From the NCBI GenBank assembly GCA_038229715.1, contig JBBROD010000009.1:11583-75582 (forward strand): a stretch of DNA of 64,000 nt, written 5' to 3'. The DNA is from JANMES01 sp038229715 (GTDB taxonomy: Bacteria > Planctomycetota > Phycisphaerae > Tepidisphaerales > Tepidisphaeraceae). Under the pieces are notes generated by a model. It had not been told where the DNA came from. It worked only from the letters and a program-made list of their open reading frames with translations, and ran no database searches. A program made the translations under genes and the position numbers. Shown in pieces: positions 51,242 to 60,381 of this stretch. Position 1 is the stretch's first letter. Every line of letters begins with the position of its first letter.

Positions 51242-51793
51242 ATGCCTGATCTGGCTGACGCCTTTACGTCTGCGCCGTACATCTACGCCATGATGGACGG
51301 GTCAACTGTTTCGTTCAAACGGATGCTGATGGAGGAGTGGTCGTCTCTGACCGCCACGCTTCGCGCCGAACGAATGGCAGAAGAAAACATCCTCATCAAT
51401 AAGCAGGTGAACGAAAAGGACTTCGAGCAGCGGGCGCGAGTTCGTTTCATCGCGCAGGAATATGTTCAGAGCATGACGACGTTTCAAAAAACGCTGCAGT
51501 ACGTTACCCAGGACGTTGACGGCATTGAACGATTGTTGAAGTTCAGTGCCGTCAACGTCGATTGGGCGGTGGTCGGCAAAAAGATTCCGCCGATCGATAA
51601 GATGCTGATCGCGGATAACATCGTTCATCTGCCGATCGTGAAGTCGCAAAACCCTTCCTTGCCCGCCGGAAGCAAATCGCAGATCGCTACCGACGGGCCG
51701 AAGCCAGCCAAGAGCCGCCGTGGGAAGAAATCTGCGGACTCATTGAACACGTCTTCCACCGAGATCCCGGCAAGCTCACCTTCCGCCAGTTAA
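51242..51793 (+). CDS. Tail assembly chaperone, short product
   Basis: 183 residues (lambda gpG role). Helical, with a Lys/Ser-rich C-terminal tail that is replaced in the frameshift product. It sits between the tube and tape-measure genes as chaperones do. Confidence 0.7.
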   Translation: MPDLADAFTSAPYIYAMMDGSTVSFKRMLMEEWSSLTATLRAERMAEENILINKQVNEKDFEQRARVRFIAQEYVQSMTTFQKTLQYVTQDVDGIERLLKFSAVNVDWAVVGKKIPPIDKMLIADNIVHLPIVKSQNPSLPAGSKSQIATDGPKPAKSRRGKKSADSLNTSSTEIPASSPSAS

Positions 51794-51882
51794 TGAGCAA
51801 GGCCGCTCATGCGCGGCAGTTGCTTCCCAGGAAACAATCGTCGTCTGACTCTCAGACGAAACCACTACGTCCATTCAAGTAG
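51242..51882 (+). CDS. Tail assembly chaperone, -1 frameshift product
   Basis: 213 residues: codons 1-138 in frame 0, then 75 more in the -1 frame (51655-51882). The -1 extension opens after TAA 51616 and contains P-W-E-E-I-C-G-L-I, H-R-D-P-G-K-L-T-F-R-Q-L-M, which looks like genuine coding (a lambda gpGT analogue). Confidence 0.7.
51649..51655 (+). promoter_or_regulatory. -1 frameshift slippery site
   Basis: A-AAC-CCT in frame 0 exactly fits X-XXY-YYZ (X=A, Y=C, Z=T). After slipping, both tRNAs re-pair as AAA and CCC. Confidence 0.7.
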
Positions 51883-51888
51883 AACACC

Positions 51889-54453
51889 ATGTCACGATCC
51901 GTTGGCATCGATCTTCGTTTCATAGCCGATTTAGCGGACGCTCGCGCGAAGTACGAAGCGTTCATTAAAGAGGTGGAGGGCCGGCCGGTCAAATTGACGA
52001 TGACGGCCGTCACGCCGGAAAAGGCGAACGCGGAAAATGTGGCTACCCTTGGTTCGCCGGGTGGGGTTAAGGCTGAAGGTCCGTCTGCCGCCTCAAAGCT
52101 GGATCAGCAGCAGTTTGCGAAGACTATCGGTGCGCAATACGGGTCGCCGGAATGGACTCGCGGCAACTTAGGGCCACTTTCGCCGTCTGCACCGGCATCG
52201 GTGACGGTGCAGCGTCCGAACTACGCCGCGAAGTTCAGTTCCGAAGAGGAAGTGGCTTTACAGGCGATCGGTTCAGGTTTGGGCGTGAAGCGTTCGCAGG
52301 CCGAGCAGTTGTTGTACACGGTTAAGACCGAGAATCCTTCCCTGAAAACGGCGGACGAACTAGCGCCCGCGATGTTTTCGCGACAGGGTGCTGGTAGTCC
52401 GTTGTTGAGCATCCCAGATGAACCGGCTGTTCCTCCGATTGCGCCAGCGGGATCACTCATCAATCCGCCGCCAGCAACGCCAACAGAGACAGCAGGACGG
52501 CGTGGGCGTGGCCCTCAACCATATGGCGGACGCTTTGGTGCGTTCCGTGTGGCTGCTGTTGGATTGGCTGCATCGCGCGAGTTCGCTCAGATTGCTCAGG
52601 TAAATCTCGACTACAACGCACAATCCATAGAAGACTCTATTACATCTGGGAATAACCCAGTCGCACAAGCGGCATCACGCGCTCGTCAAGTAACATCGGC
52701 ACAGATTGCATCTAAGGCGACAGCGGAAGCCGTTGCAGGAGTGCCTTTGGCGGCGCTGGGGGCTCTCATTGGTTCGGCTTTCGGGCCTATCGGTACAGCA
52801 GTTGGTGCGAGCTTTGGACTAGGAACTGGGAAAGTTATTGGTGGGCTTGGCTACAGCGCCATCTACGGAAAACAGGACGCGATAGCACGCGGCAATGCTG
52901 AACGATCGGCGGCGGATGCTCAGGTTCGGGAGCAGGACCGGCAGCGGTTCAACAATATCGAACTGGCTAATCGCTCGATCGGCGTGTATGGCTACGGAAA
53001 AGACATATCCGAAATCAATTCGGCTGAACTGAAACTACAGCAGGAAGAGAGCGACCGTCGGCGGGATCGACCCGGTACAACCGCCTCACTAGAAAAAGTA
53101 CAGGATGCCGAACGAGAATCACTACGCCTTCGATCAGCAGCACTTTCCCGACAATTGGATGTTGAAGGCGCTGCCGTGGCGGGTGGCGAGCGAACCGCTA
53201 AACGACTGGCATTGGATAACCAGATCAAGAATTTGGAAGGGCAATACACCTACAAGGATGCGCTAAGTTCATTCCTCGGATTGAATACTGAAAACACCGA
53301 ACAGAACGCAGTTGTCACGAAAGCGATCAAGCTGGCTCAGGATCAAAAGCGGGCAACGTATCTCGACCAGAATACATCACTTGTCCAAAGCCGGGCACAG
53401 ACGGCGCAAGGCGTCTTCGATTTACAAAGAAACACGCTCGGCGGACTGTCTGCTATTACTGGCGCGTCGTATCTCGCCGCCGCCAATGCACCACAAGAAA
53501 ACCGGCAACAGCTGATTGAGCAGGCGACGGGCAGATTTGTCATCGGTGCTGAAGCAATCATCCGAGACAACCGCGAAAACACCTTTGACCTCGGCCAGCA
53601 GCGGACGGGAAATCGCCAGCAGCGAGAGGGTTACACGCTGGAAGGTCAAACGACTCTCATTAATGCCGAACGCACAAAGGCGTTGCGAGAGGCAGGCGGG
53701 ACCGGCAATCGGGTACTGGATTACGTCTTCGGATTCACCGCCAAGCGAAACGAAATCAACGCCGGCGCTGACGATCAAATCAGATTTGCTCAGCAGGACG
53801 AATCCCGACGAATCATTGGTGTACAGGGCCGAGTCTCTTCCGCCGGATTCCAACTCAACGATCAACCACTCGACGCTCAGATATCAGGCATAACCACATC
53901 TTATAACCAGCAGCGACAAGGCATCACCAACCCGACTAGACTGGATGAACTCAGCAAAGCCGAAACCGCCGACAAGCAATTAGCACAACAGAGATTCGCA
54001 CAGCAGGTGCGACTGACTGGTATCGGTTTGGGTTATGAGTCTTACGCTCTTGATCGTTCCCTCGCTCGCGACCCGATCGGCGCTCAAGCTGCGAGTATCG
54101 CCGGGGCCGCGATCACCAAGGCCAATCAACTCGCCTATTCGGGATTGAACAAAGAGGCGGAAGCGGAAAAGCGGATCGGGATTAAGCAACTAGAGCTTAC
54201 GAAGCAGAACTACCTAGACGCATTTCGCGGACGAGAAATCGACTTACGATCAACGGCCGTTACCAACCCGAGAGACGTGACCGACCCTTCCTCGGTTTTC
54301 GATGAAATCGCCAAACAAGAGCGGAACATAAAAGACGCGAAGCTCGGCAGCACTGGTAATGAGCAAGCGGACTCGCCAGCAATGAAAGAAGTTCGCGACC
54401 TGCTTAAACCGCTTATGGGCTACATCGAAAAACTTGCCACCGGCCAACAGTAA
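51889..54453 (+). CDS. Tail tape-measure protein
   Basis: 854 residues, by far the longest tail gene. Mostly helical. A hydrophobic segment (about 275-330: A-A-L-G-A-L-I-G-S-A-F-G-P-I-G-T-A-V-G) could enter the host membrane. It lies immediately after the chaperone as expected. It sets tail length. Confidence 0.85.
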   Translation: MSRSVGIDLRFIADLADARAKYEAFIKEVEGRPVKLTMTAVTPEKANAENVATLGSPGGVKAEGPSAASKLDQQQFAKTIGAQYGSPEWTRGNLGPLSPSAPASVTVQRPNYAAKFSSEEEVALQAIGSGLGVKRSQAEQLLYTVKTENPSLKTADELAPAMFSRQGAGSPLLSIPDEPAVPPIAPAGSLINPPPATPTETAGRRGRGPQPYGGRFGAFRVAAVGLAASREFAQIAQVNLDYNAQSIEDSITSGNNPVAQAASRARQVTSAQIASKATAEAVAGVPLAALGALIGSAFGPIGTAVGASFGLGTGKVIGGLGYSAIYGKQDAIARGNAERSAADAQVREQDRQRFNNIELANRSIGVYGYGKDISEINSAELKLQQEESDRRRDRPGTTASLEKVQDAERESLRLRSAALSRQLDVEGAAVAGGERTAKRLALDNQIKNLEGQYTYKDALSSFLGLNTENTEQNAVVTKAIKLAQDQKRATYLDQNTSLVQSRAQTAQGVFDLQRNTLGGLSAITGASYLAAANAPQENRQQLIEQATGRFVIGAEAIIRDNRENTFDLGQQRTGNRQQREGYTLEGQTTLINAERTKALREAGGTGNRVLDYVFGFTAKRNEINAGADDQIRFAQQDESRRIIGVQGRVSSAGFQLNDQPLDAQISGITTSYNQQRQGITNPTRLDELSKAETADKQLAQQRFAQQVRLTGIGLGYESYALDRSLARDPIGAQAASIAGAAITKANQLAYSGLNKEAEAEKRIGIKQLELTKQNYLDAFRGREIDLRSTAVTNPRDVTDPSSVFDEIAKQERNIKDAKLGSTGNEQADSPAMKEVRDLLKPLMGYIEKLATGQQ

Positions 54454-54456
54454 AAC

Positions 54457-55281
54457 ATGCCAACTCCATCATTCCAAATCGACACGGTTGAGAACTCGTC
54501 CATTGAGCTTAGCGGGCAGGGAATCCGCATTTCTCGCGGGTTCACCGCCGACTACCTGAATACCGCAGTCGACCCGCAAGACCTCATCATGCAGGTTTTC
54601 GCCTTGGCCGGGTTCCCGGCGATCGGTGATCCGCACCCTACAGCAGCCTACGCCGATGCGCTGGTGTCGAATCTTATCGTGCAAGGTAGTGCGTCGGATG
54701 GCGTTCAAGGCCAAGTGGTCTACACCAAATCGGAAGGTGGATACACGCCATCGGCGTACGTTGTGACACGAAGTACGCGGCTGGTGGACAGCATAGAAAC
54801 CATTCTGCCAAACGGCACGCCGCTGCAGTGTGAATTTTCCGTGTATGGCGCGCACATTCCAAAAGACTTCATCCCGATGCGATTCGCGCGTCCTTCATCA
54901 TCCTATGTTGTTGAAGGTTTGCGGTATGGCGCGCCCAATTACCCTGGGGCGGATTACGTTGGATATGTGAACGATGCTACTTTCCTCGGTCGAGCGAAAG
55001 GCCATTTGCGTATTGAAGAGTTCACCACGCAATGGAGTAAGTATCTCGGCTATCACCAATTCCGCTGCCAATTGCTCGGGAACATTCTAGGCCGGGATTG
55101 GTCCACGTTCGGCATCCTCTACAACTCTCTCGTGGGTAAGTACGTCAAGGTTGATCCGGCCGATATAGCCGCCTCGATCGCCGACGCTTACGCCTATGGA
55201 TTAATAGGTTCTACTTCGACGAAGGGATTCCTGCACGTCGGAGGGTATCCGCTTGTCAATTTCCCATCCATCGGACTTTAA
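54457..55281 (+). CDS. Distal tail protein
   Basis: 274 residues, 3 bases after the tape measure. Beta-rich with conserved aromatic residues. Position indicates a baseplate or distal tail protein. No specific family recognised. Confidence 0.55.
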   Translation: MPTPSFQIDTVENSSIELSGQGIRISRGFTADYLNTAVDPQDLIMQVFALAGFPAIGDPHPTAAYADALVSNLIVQGSASDGVQGQVVYTKSEGGYTPSAYVVTRSTRLVDSIETILPNGTPLQCEFSVYGAHIPKDFIPMRFARPSSSYVVEGLRYGAPNYPGADYVGYVNDATFLGRAKGHLRIEEFTTQWSKYLGYHQFRCQLLGNILGRDWSTFGILYNSLVGKYVKVDPADIAASIADAYAYGLIGSTSTKGFLHVGGYPLVNFPSIGL

Positions 55282-55284
55282 CTC

Positions 55285-56301
55285 ATGGCCGACGCGATTC
55301 CCGGTAACGCGATCCAGAATACGAACGCGCCACTTGTGCGATTTCCGCCAACGGGACTCGTCAACTTCAATGGCGGCAATCGGATCATCGACGAATTGAA
55401 CCGTCGCAATGGTTCTGGGGGAACCAACGGTCAAACGCCCGCCGGCGGTGCGCAACCGAACGTTCGATATCAATTCTCATCAAATGGGGATTTTCTAGGA
55501 GTTTACAACGCCAAGCAATTCAAAGATGGTCCTAACCCATCCGTGGTGGCTGATCTGACGGCTGATGATTTGGGAACGCTATCGGATGACGAAGATATTG
55601 TGGTATGGGTGTTGGAAGACATCGAAGCCGGGGCCAGAACAATCGACGTGACTACAGACCCGCCTCCGATTGGGGCGGGAGTGGTTATTCAAGAAGATGA
55701 GGCAACGGGATGGCCGATCGCGGTTCATGTTGCACCGTCGCCGGGAAAAGAAACCGTCCTCGTCCAAATCACCGCCAACGCATCCGGCGGCGGGAAGTAC
55801 GTCGGCACGATCTACGCCGGCACGTCAACAGCGGTTGTCACGGGCAATCTGGCGCTACCCGAAGGCTTGACGGCTGGCGCGACGGTGACGGCCCTGAACC
55901 CCGAAGAAAACGGCCTACCGACACACTGGATCAAGCTCGATACTTACGTCGAGTGCGCGTACACCGGCGGCAAGGACGGCGACGGGAATCCGCTGGTCAC
56001 AATCTGCTCAACGCCGGTGTACCGCGTGGCATCACCGGAAGATTTAACCGTTGTCCCAAGTCCCGTCACCGACCCTAGCGAACTGTCATGGACTCGCGGC
56101 GCGGTAACGAGCGGATCTGCGAAGGGCGATTGTCCATTCACGATGCGATTCGTGGCTCGTAAACCGGAAACCAGCATATCGGGTTCGGTCGTGACCATCA
56201 CCTACTTCTACGTCGATGTTCTGGTAGACGCAGGCGGAAGAATCGCGCACGTTTCCAGCCAGACGATCGAGGAAGTCACCGGCAAAGCGTGCGTAACTTA
56301 A
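55285..56301 (+). CDS. Tail-tip/fibre protein
   Basis: 338 residues. A Gly/Asn-rich N-terminal linker (about 35-65) is followed by beta domains. It abuts the next gene. It may form part of the adhesion tip. Confidence 0.52.
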   Translation: MADAIPGNAIQNTNAPLVRFPPTGLVNFNGGNRIIDELNRRNGSGGTNGQTPAGGAQPNVRYQFSSNGDFLGVYNAKQFKDGPNPSVVADLTADDLGTLSDDEDIVVWVLEDIEAGARTIDVTTDPPPIGAGVVIQEDEATGWPIAVHVAPSPGKETVLVQITANASGGGKYVGTIYAGTSTAVVTGNLALPEGLTAGATVTALNPEENGLPTHWIKLDTYVECAYTGGKDGDGNPLVTICSTPVYRVASPEDLTVVPSPVTDPSELSWTRGAVTSGSAKGDCPFTMRFVARKPETSISGSVVTITYFYVDVLVDAGGRIAHVSSQTIEEVTGKACVT

Positions 56302-57000
56302 ATGCCTTACCCGCTATTCAACGAAGACGGCTTGCAGATGTTCGGCGCGGACGGCAAGCCTTACTACGGCGAGGCCGATGACCCGTGCTGCTGTGGCGAC
56401 ACGCCAACAATCGTCAGCTTTTGCGATTGCTGTTTCAGCAGCGCAATGAGCATGACAATCACGCTCCCGACACTCTCCGCGACCGCCGACTACGGCCCGA
56501 CCGCATGGCAGACGGACGGCGTTAATGCTCACAATGCCATTGTCTCAGCAGACTTTATCCGCACCGTGTTCACCGCCAGCGAAGTAACGTGGGAAGCTTA
56601 TTCCGATGAATGGTATGACGGCGGAATAGGTGCGCCATTCCAATGGCATTTCATCGTCCGCTACAGTTGTTCCGGCGAGCCGGATTACATCATGCTCGCT
56701 GAATTTTCCGCGATTCTCACCGAAGGCGGGGTTGATATTGCTATCGGCTACAATGTGGAAGTGACCTATGACTGCTGCGGATTCGAGTGGATTGGGACGG
56801 ATATTGTGTTCGGTGCTAGTAACCCTTCCCCGCCATACTGGACGGTTGCCGCAGCCGGTTCGCCAATGACCATCACCAATAACAAAACGTGCAAATGTGC
56901 AGGCGGTGATTGCGTTCCAACATCAGACAACTCCGACGCCACCTGCACCGATGGCGTGAACACATGCACCGGCGCACAGGACGACGGTTGCCCGCCATGA
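56302..57000 (+). CDS. Cysteine-rich tail-tip protein
   Basis: 232 residues with 15 cysteines, clustered as C-C-C and C-D-C-C near the N-terminus and C-K-C, D-C, T-C near the C-terminus. The beta-rich middle is unremarkable. Such clusters usually bind metal or form disulphides at a needle tip. Starts directly after the previous stop. Confidence 0.5.
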   Translation: MPYPLFNEDGLQMFGADGKPYYGEADDPCCCGDTPTIVSFCDCCFSSAMSMTITLPTLSATADYGPTAWQTDGVNAHNAIVSADFIRTVFTASEVTWEAYSDEWYDGGIGAPFQWHFIVRYSCSGEPDYIMLAEFSAILTEGGVDIAIGYNVEVTYDCCGFEWIGTDIVFGASNPSPPYWTVAAAGSPMTITNNKTCKCAGGDCVPTSDNSDATCTDGVNTCTGAQDDGCPP

Positions 57001-57242
57001 AGCGATTCAGCATCCGTGCCACCGAAGCCGTAGCGAAGTCCCGCCAGCCGGGATACCTCGACGCTGTACGCGCCGCAGCCACGGTGGACGACACGCACTA
57101 CACGCTCACCGATGAGGCATTTAACGAGCTGGCGACGAAGTACAAGCGGGCCTTGCCCGTGCAGGAGATTCCCGAAGGCTGGACTAGCGCCGCCGCGAGA
57201 GCGGGACTCGACAGCAAGGGGAGCGAAGGGTGCGGGTGCTGA
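56997..57242 (+). CDS. Small protein ending the tail operon
   Basis: 81 residues from the ATG overlapping the previous TGA. Basic helical start, ends G-C-G-C. Last gene of the late operon. It meets the leftward gene at 57243 end to end. Confidence 0.5.
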   Translation: MKRFSIRATEAVAKSRQPGYLDAVRAAATVDDTHYTLTDEAFNELATKYKRALPVQEIPEGWTSAAARAGLDSKGSEGCGC

Positions 57243-57962
57243 TTACTTTTCGCCAGCTCGTAAAGGCACAATGAACGGTGCTATGTCGAGTTCAGAAAAA
57301 TTCAAAACCGTTCGCTTCGAGCCTTGCACATCAACGTAAGAATAAGTGGAAGCGATAGCTGGTTTATCAAAACTAGTTACTGATCCATCGACAAGCCCTT
57401 TGGTATCAACTCCTGAAAAAACACATTTAGCGTATGGTTTCTCGTCCTCACCTTCCCATGGTGATTGAAAAACGAGTTCAACCAACACCTTGTTGGCATC
57501 TAAAATCTGAATAACCTTCGCTTTGCCCGGAGCGCCAACCCAACCCACTTTCAAATCGCTTGTAGGCGTGGCACTGTCACTCGACCACGTTGTCGATGGC
57601 GTCGGCGGCGGCAAATAATCTTTCTTTGCTGACTCTTCCTTCAATTTCCTTAGGCTGGCGATCTTAACCTTAACCGACTGAGAAACATTTGAATTATCAC
57701 CGGTAGCTTTCTGAACTTTTGACAGCAAGCTTTGTGATTCTTTCAATTCGGTATCGTAATATTTCCTGAGCCGATCTCGGTTAGCCATTGCCGCATCAAA
57801 ATACAGCCGGACGTTAGTTGGTGCATCTTCCTTTAGCTTTAGACCAACGACGGCACGGTGGTCATTGGCTTTCGAGCCCGTTGTGGTTTGACCAGCGCAG
57901 TTGGAAGTTGAGATAAGCGAGATGTACAGCAGTGTTGCGATTATAAATATCCACAGCTTCAT
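57243..57962 (-). CDS. Secreted protein, possible lysogenic-conversion gene
   Basis: 239 residues. A clear signal peptide (K-L-W-I-F-I-I-A-T-L-L-Y-I-S-L, residues 1-24) and no further membrane helix. It runs against the late genes and is more A+T-rich, which fits a separately acquired gene expressed in the lysogen. No enzyme motif recognised. Confidence 0.55.
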   Translation of the reverse strand: MKLWIFIIATLLYISLISTSNCAGQTTTGSKANDHRAVVGLKLKEDAPTNVRLYFDAAMANRDRLRKYYDTELKESQSLLSKVQKATGDNSNVSQSVKVKIASLRKLKEESAKKDYLPPPTPSTTWSSDSATPTSDLKVGWVGAPGKAKVIQILDANKVLVELVFQSPWEGEDEKPYAKCVFSGVDTKGLVDGSVTSFDKPAIASTYSYVDVQGSKRTVLNFSELDIAPFIVPLRAGEK

Positions 57963-58002
57963 AGGTTCCTTTTGCTCGTTTCCAGCCTAGCCCCACGCCC
58001 AT

Positions 58003-58272
58003 TCAAAGCACGGCATACCAACCTTCGATTTTCAAATCAAGATTTCGCTGAATAGAGTAGATCACGAATGGACCCGGTAAGCCGGCGGCATCGGGATTCT
58101 TTGGGTCGAAATTTGAAGGCAATGCGAAGTGTAAGATCGTCGGTCCTACGGCCCGGCGCAGATAGAAACCCGACTTGGATTCAGTTTCCGCCAAACCAAC
58201 CCCGTATTTGGAAAGCTCTTTAAGAAGCTGCGTCCATGTAGCCGTATTGGTTGCCTGCCGCTCTCCATCCAT
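58003..58272 (-). CDS. Small protein downstream of HicB-like gene
   Basis: 89 residues. W-T-Q-L-L-K-E-L-S-K-Y-G could be a HicA-like first helix, but the His motif is missing and the rest does not align. It is placed 29 bases after the HicB-like gene in the same direction. Toxin role is possible only by position. Confidence 0.45.
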   Translation of the reverse strand: MDGERQATNTATWTQLLKELSKYGVGLAETESKSGFYLRRAVGPTILHFALPSNFDPKNPDAAGLPGPFVIYSIQRNLDLKIEGWYAVL

Positions 58273-58301
58273 GATGTGGACCCCTCCACGCGAAGACGTG
58301 C

Positions 58302-58649
58302 TTACGCTGCCCGTTCAAATTCGATTGTCTTGATCGGCTTCCGCTTGCGTAATGCCGTGGCAAGGGCCATCGCAACATTGTCGGGAAGATGGAAGCCCTT
58401 GCTCTCGGATTGGGTTCCGGGCGTCCATTTGTCTTTCACGCTTGCAGGTGCTTCGCTGATAAGCGCGAACGGTGCTTCTTTGCATTCCATCGCAACATCG
58501 TATGAGACGATGATGGCGTGTTGGATTTCCGCGATGAGTTCATCTACGTTTGCACCTGAAACAGCAATATCCAGCTCAAGCACTTGGGCTTGTAGCCGAT
58601 CAGCGCCCATCGGGGCAATGATCGCTCGTAATTGGCATGATTCGTTCAT
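58302..58649 (-). CDS. HicB-like protein
   Basis: 115 residues from the ATG at 58649 (AGGGAG upstream). The alpha/beta N-terminus (L-Q-A-Q-V-L-E-L-D-I-A-V-S-G-A, V-D-E-L-I-A-E-I-Q-H-A-I) resembles HicB antitoxin half-folds. The C-terminal K-G-F-H-L-P-D-N-V could be a docking arm. Confidence 0.5.
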   Translation of the reverse strand: MNESCQLRAIIAPMGADRLQAQVLELDIAVSGANVDELIAEIQHAIIVSYDVAMECKEAPFALISEAPASVKDKWTPGTQSESKGFHLPDNVAMALATALRKRKPIKTIEFERAA

Positions 58650-58711
58650 GTCTGCTCCCTTGCTCATCGCTTGATTGTAGGACATCGCCTTGTCTGTCAT
58701 CGTCCGAGTGT

Positions 58712-58808
58712 ACTACATGTGTCAAGGGAAATAATTATAATAACAGTCTAATGCTGAACTTATAGACCATTTCTAAAGCAGCATTAAGCAATTATTTGAC
58801 ATGTAGTA
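58712..58808. repeat. Nested inverted repeat between divergent units
   Basis: ACTACATGTGTCAA...AAATAAT (58712-58735) mirrors ATTATTTGACATGTAGT (58791-58807), and inside it TAATGCTG (58749-58756) mirrors 58779-58786. The perfect part is interrupted by small bulges. It may be an operator or the mark of a small insertion. Confidence 0.6.
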
Positions 58809-59280
58809 ACCACGCACAAGTTAAGAACTCATCGAAAGTTGCGGATCAATTAGACTGTCCGCCACCCGTTCAAGTCAATCCAATGATTTTAGAGCGTGTC
58901 GTCCGTGCTGAACACTGACAATACCACGAGTGCGCGATGGTCGATCTCGGGTAGTTGTTTGAGTGCCGGCATATCCAGATCGAACCGCAGTCGATCCAAC
59001 CGTTATTTTTGAAAGATACGCCTTAGATACAAAGTAGTCGGTCGCAATCCGTGGTATATGCTTAGGTTATGGATGGTAGTTATTGGTACTAGACGGCGAC
59101 GGTGTTACTGAAATGGAACGTGGATAGGCGTTTTTCGTTGTGAAAACGGGATTATCAGACTAATCTAGCTGCGCGGTTCATCAGGCAAGAATCATTCCGG
59201 TTGCGGCGAGGACGAAAAAACACGCATAGAATCAGATGATTTGGTCGATGATTTCAGGGCCACTTGAGAGGTTTTGGACC
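58809..59280. other. Gene-poor gap of about 470 bases
   Basis: I find no ORF that looks real here. A short leftward frame near 58914-58985 (M-P-A-L-K-Q-L-P-E-I-D-H-R) may be a gene remnant. The last bases are the leader of the next HicB-like gene, with GAGAGG 9 bases from its start. Confidence 0.5.
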
Positions 59281-59652
59281 ATGAAAAAGATCGAACTGGA
59301 TGACGAAGTTGTTATCTATCCCAACCACGAAGATGGCGGGTGGATTGCGCATAGCCTTCGCACAGATCAGATTGGAATTGGCGACAGCATCGTTGAGTCT
59401 TTAGCCGATGTCATGCGGGCCGTCGATCAGGTATGCCGTGCTGCGGAGAAGGATGAAACCCTTGCCTATCTCCGAGAAGCGCCCGGCGATATCAAAGAAA
59501 TCCTCGCCCGTGCTAAGCCGTTGCCGAAGGAAATATTTGAAGTCGCGCATTGGAAAGTACACGGACGTTGGCCGCGTGGCTGGAGCGATCCACAACCTGA
59601 AGATGGGGGCGATGCGTTCAAGGCTGAGATTCGCGAGCCTGCATCGTGTTAG
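59281..59652 (+). CDS. HicB-family antitoxin-like protein
   Basis: 123 residues from the ATG at 59281. V-V-I-Y-P-N-H-E-D-G-G-W-I-A-H-S and G-I-G-D-S-I-V-E-S-L-A-D-V-M match the HicB partial RNase H fold. No DNA-binding domain is seen at the C-terminus. It is paired with the HicA-like gene 3 bases downstream. Confidence 0.65.
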   Translation: MKKIELDDEVVIYPNHEDGGWIAHSLRTDQIGIGDSIVESLADVMRAVDQVCRAAEKDETLAYLREAPGDIKEILARAKPLPKEIFEVAHWKVHGRWPRGWSDPQPEDGGDAFKAEIREPASC

Positions 59653-59655
59653 TAG

Positions 59656-59904
59656 ATGGGAAGACCTGTCGTTAAATGGGGTGAAGTGGCGAGATACTTT
59701 TCTCGTTGCGGATATACCATCTACAACGATGGCGGCGACACACTGATTCAAGCGCCAAGCGATGGAACGAACACCGGCCAGCGGCAACAGGTTCGCATCG
59801 GACATAGATTCAGCAACCATGCGGGCGCTCAACTTCAGGGCGCGCATCTCCAGAAAATAAAACGCGCTTTCGATGTGTCATGGGAAACGATTCTGGATGG
59901 TTAG
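59656..59904 (+). CDS. HicA-family toxin-like protein
   Basis: 82 residues. K-W-G-E-V-A-R-Y-F-S-R-C-G-Y and L-Q-K-I-K-R-A-F-D-V-S-W-E-T-I-L match the dsRNA-binding HicA fold. The usual G-S-H active site is G-G-D here, so catalytic activity is doubtful. HicB-before-HicA is the less common order. Confidence 0.6.
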   Translation: MGRPVVKWGEVARYFSRCGYTIYNDGGDTLIQAPSDGTNTGQRQQVRIGHRFSNHAGAQLQGAHLQKIKRAFDVSWETILDG

Positions 59905-59937
59905 ACCGATAGCACCTGACCGACTTCCTGCCAACCC

Positions 59938-60261
59938 TCACCCTTCCAACTCGCATCCCACCAATTCCGCCAGCCGACACGCCGCCACATAGTCAGGCTC
60001 ATCGCCACCCGTCACCCGCGCAATTCTGACAGGCTCACCATCGCGTACGGCGTGCATCTCAACCGACGACCCAGGACACAGCAGCGAGCCGCTTAGCCGG
60101 TGTACGGACACCGTGTAGCCTTGCGCCGTGATATGCCGCAGCAGGGTGAGCGTGACGCCGGAAGCGTGCCAGGATGATTCGCGGTCGGACACGTCACTTG
60201 TGTACCACGTCGGCCGGCCTGTCCACCAGCTTTCCACAGATAACCCACATTCACCAAGCAT
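59938..60261 (-). CDS. Hypothetical phage protein
   Basis: 107 residues. R-E-S-S-W-H-A-S-G-V-T and V-A-A-C-R-L-A-E-L-V-G-C occur in many small prophage proteins of unknown function. Convergent with the HicA-like gene. Confidence 0.5.
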   Translation of the reverse strand: MLGECGLSVESWWTGRPTWYTSDVSDRESSWHASGVTLTLLRHITAQGYTVSVHRLSGSLLCPGSSVEMHAVRDGEPVRIARVTGGDEPDYVAACRLAELVGCELEG

Positions 60262-60281
60262 GTCGCGAGATAATTTTTGGC

Positions 60282-60311
60282 TTGATTTGTTTGGTGTAAG
60301 TTAGGTATAGT
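60282..60311 (+). promoter_or_regulatory. Probable promoter of the fusion gene
   Basis: TTGATT (60282-60287), 18 bases, TATAGT (60306-60311). It lies about 70 bases before the start at 60382. Confidence 0.5.
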
Positions 60312-60381
60312 TCGCGTCGGTTGAAGGGATACGCATTTCGGGCACGGGACGCCATTCTGTTATAAAAGCAGGGGATTTTTC

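Noticed and set aside
51700..51720. Other slippery candidates in the chaperone gene (AAG-AAA, CAA-AAA)
   Set aside because: They do not allow both tRNAs to re-pair in the -1 frame, or they lie outside the open part of it.
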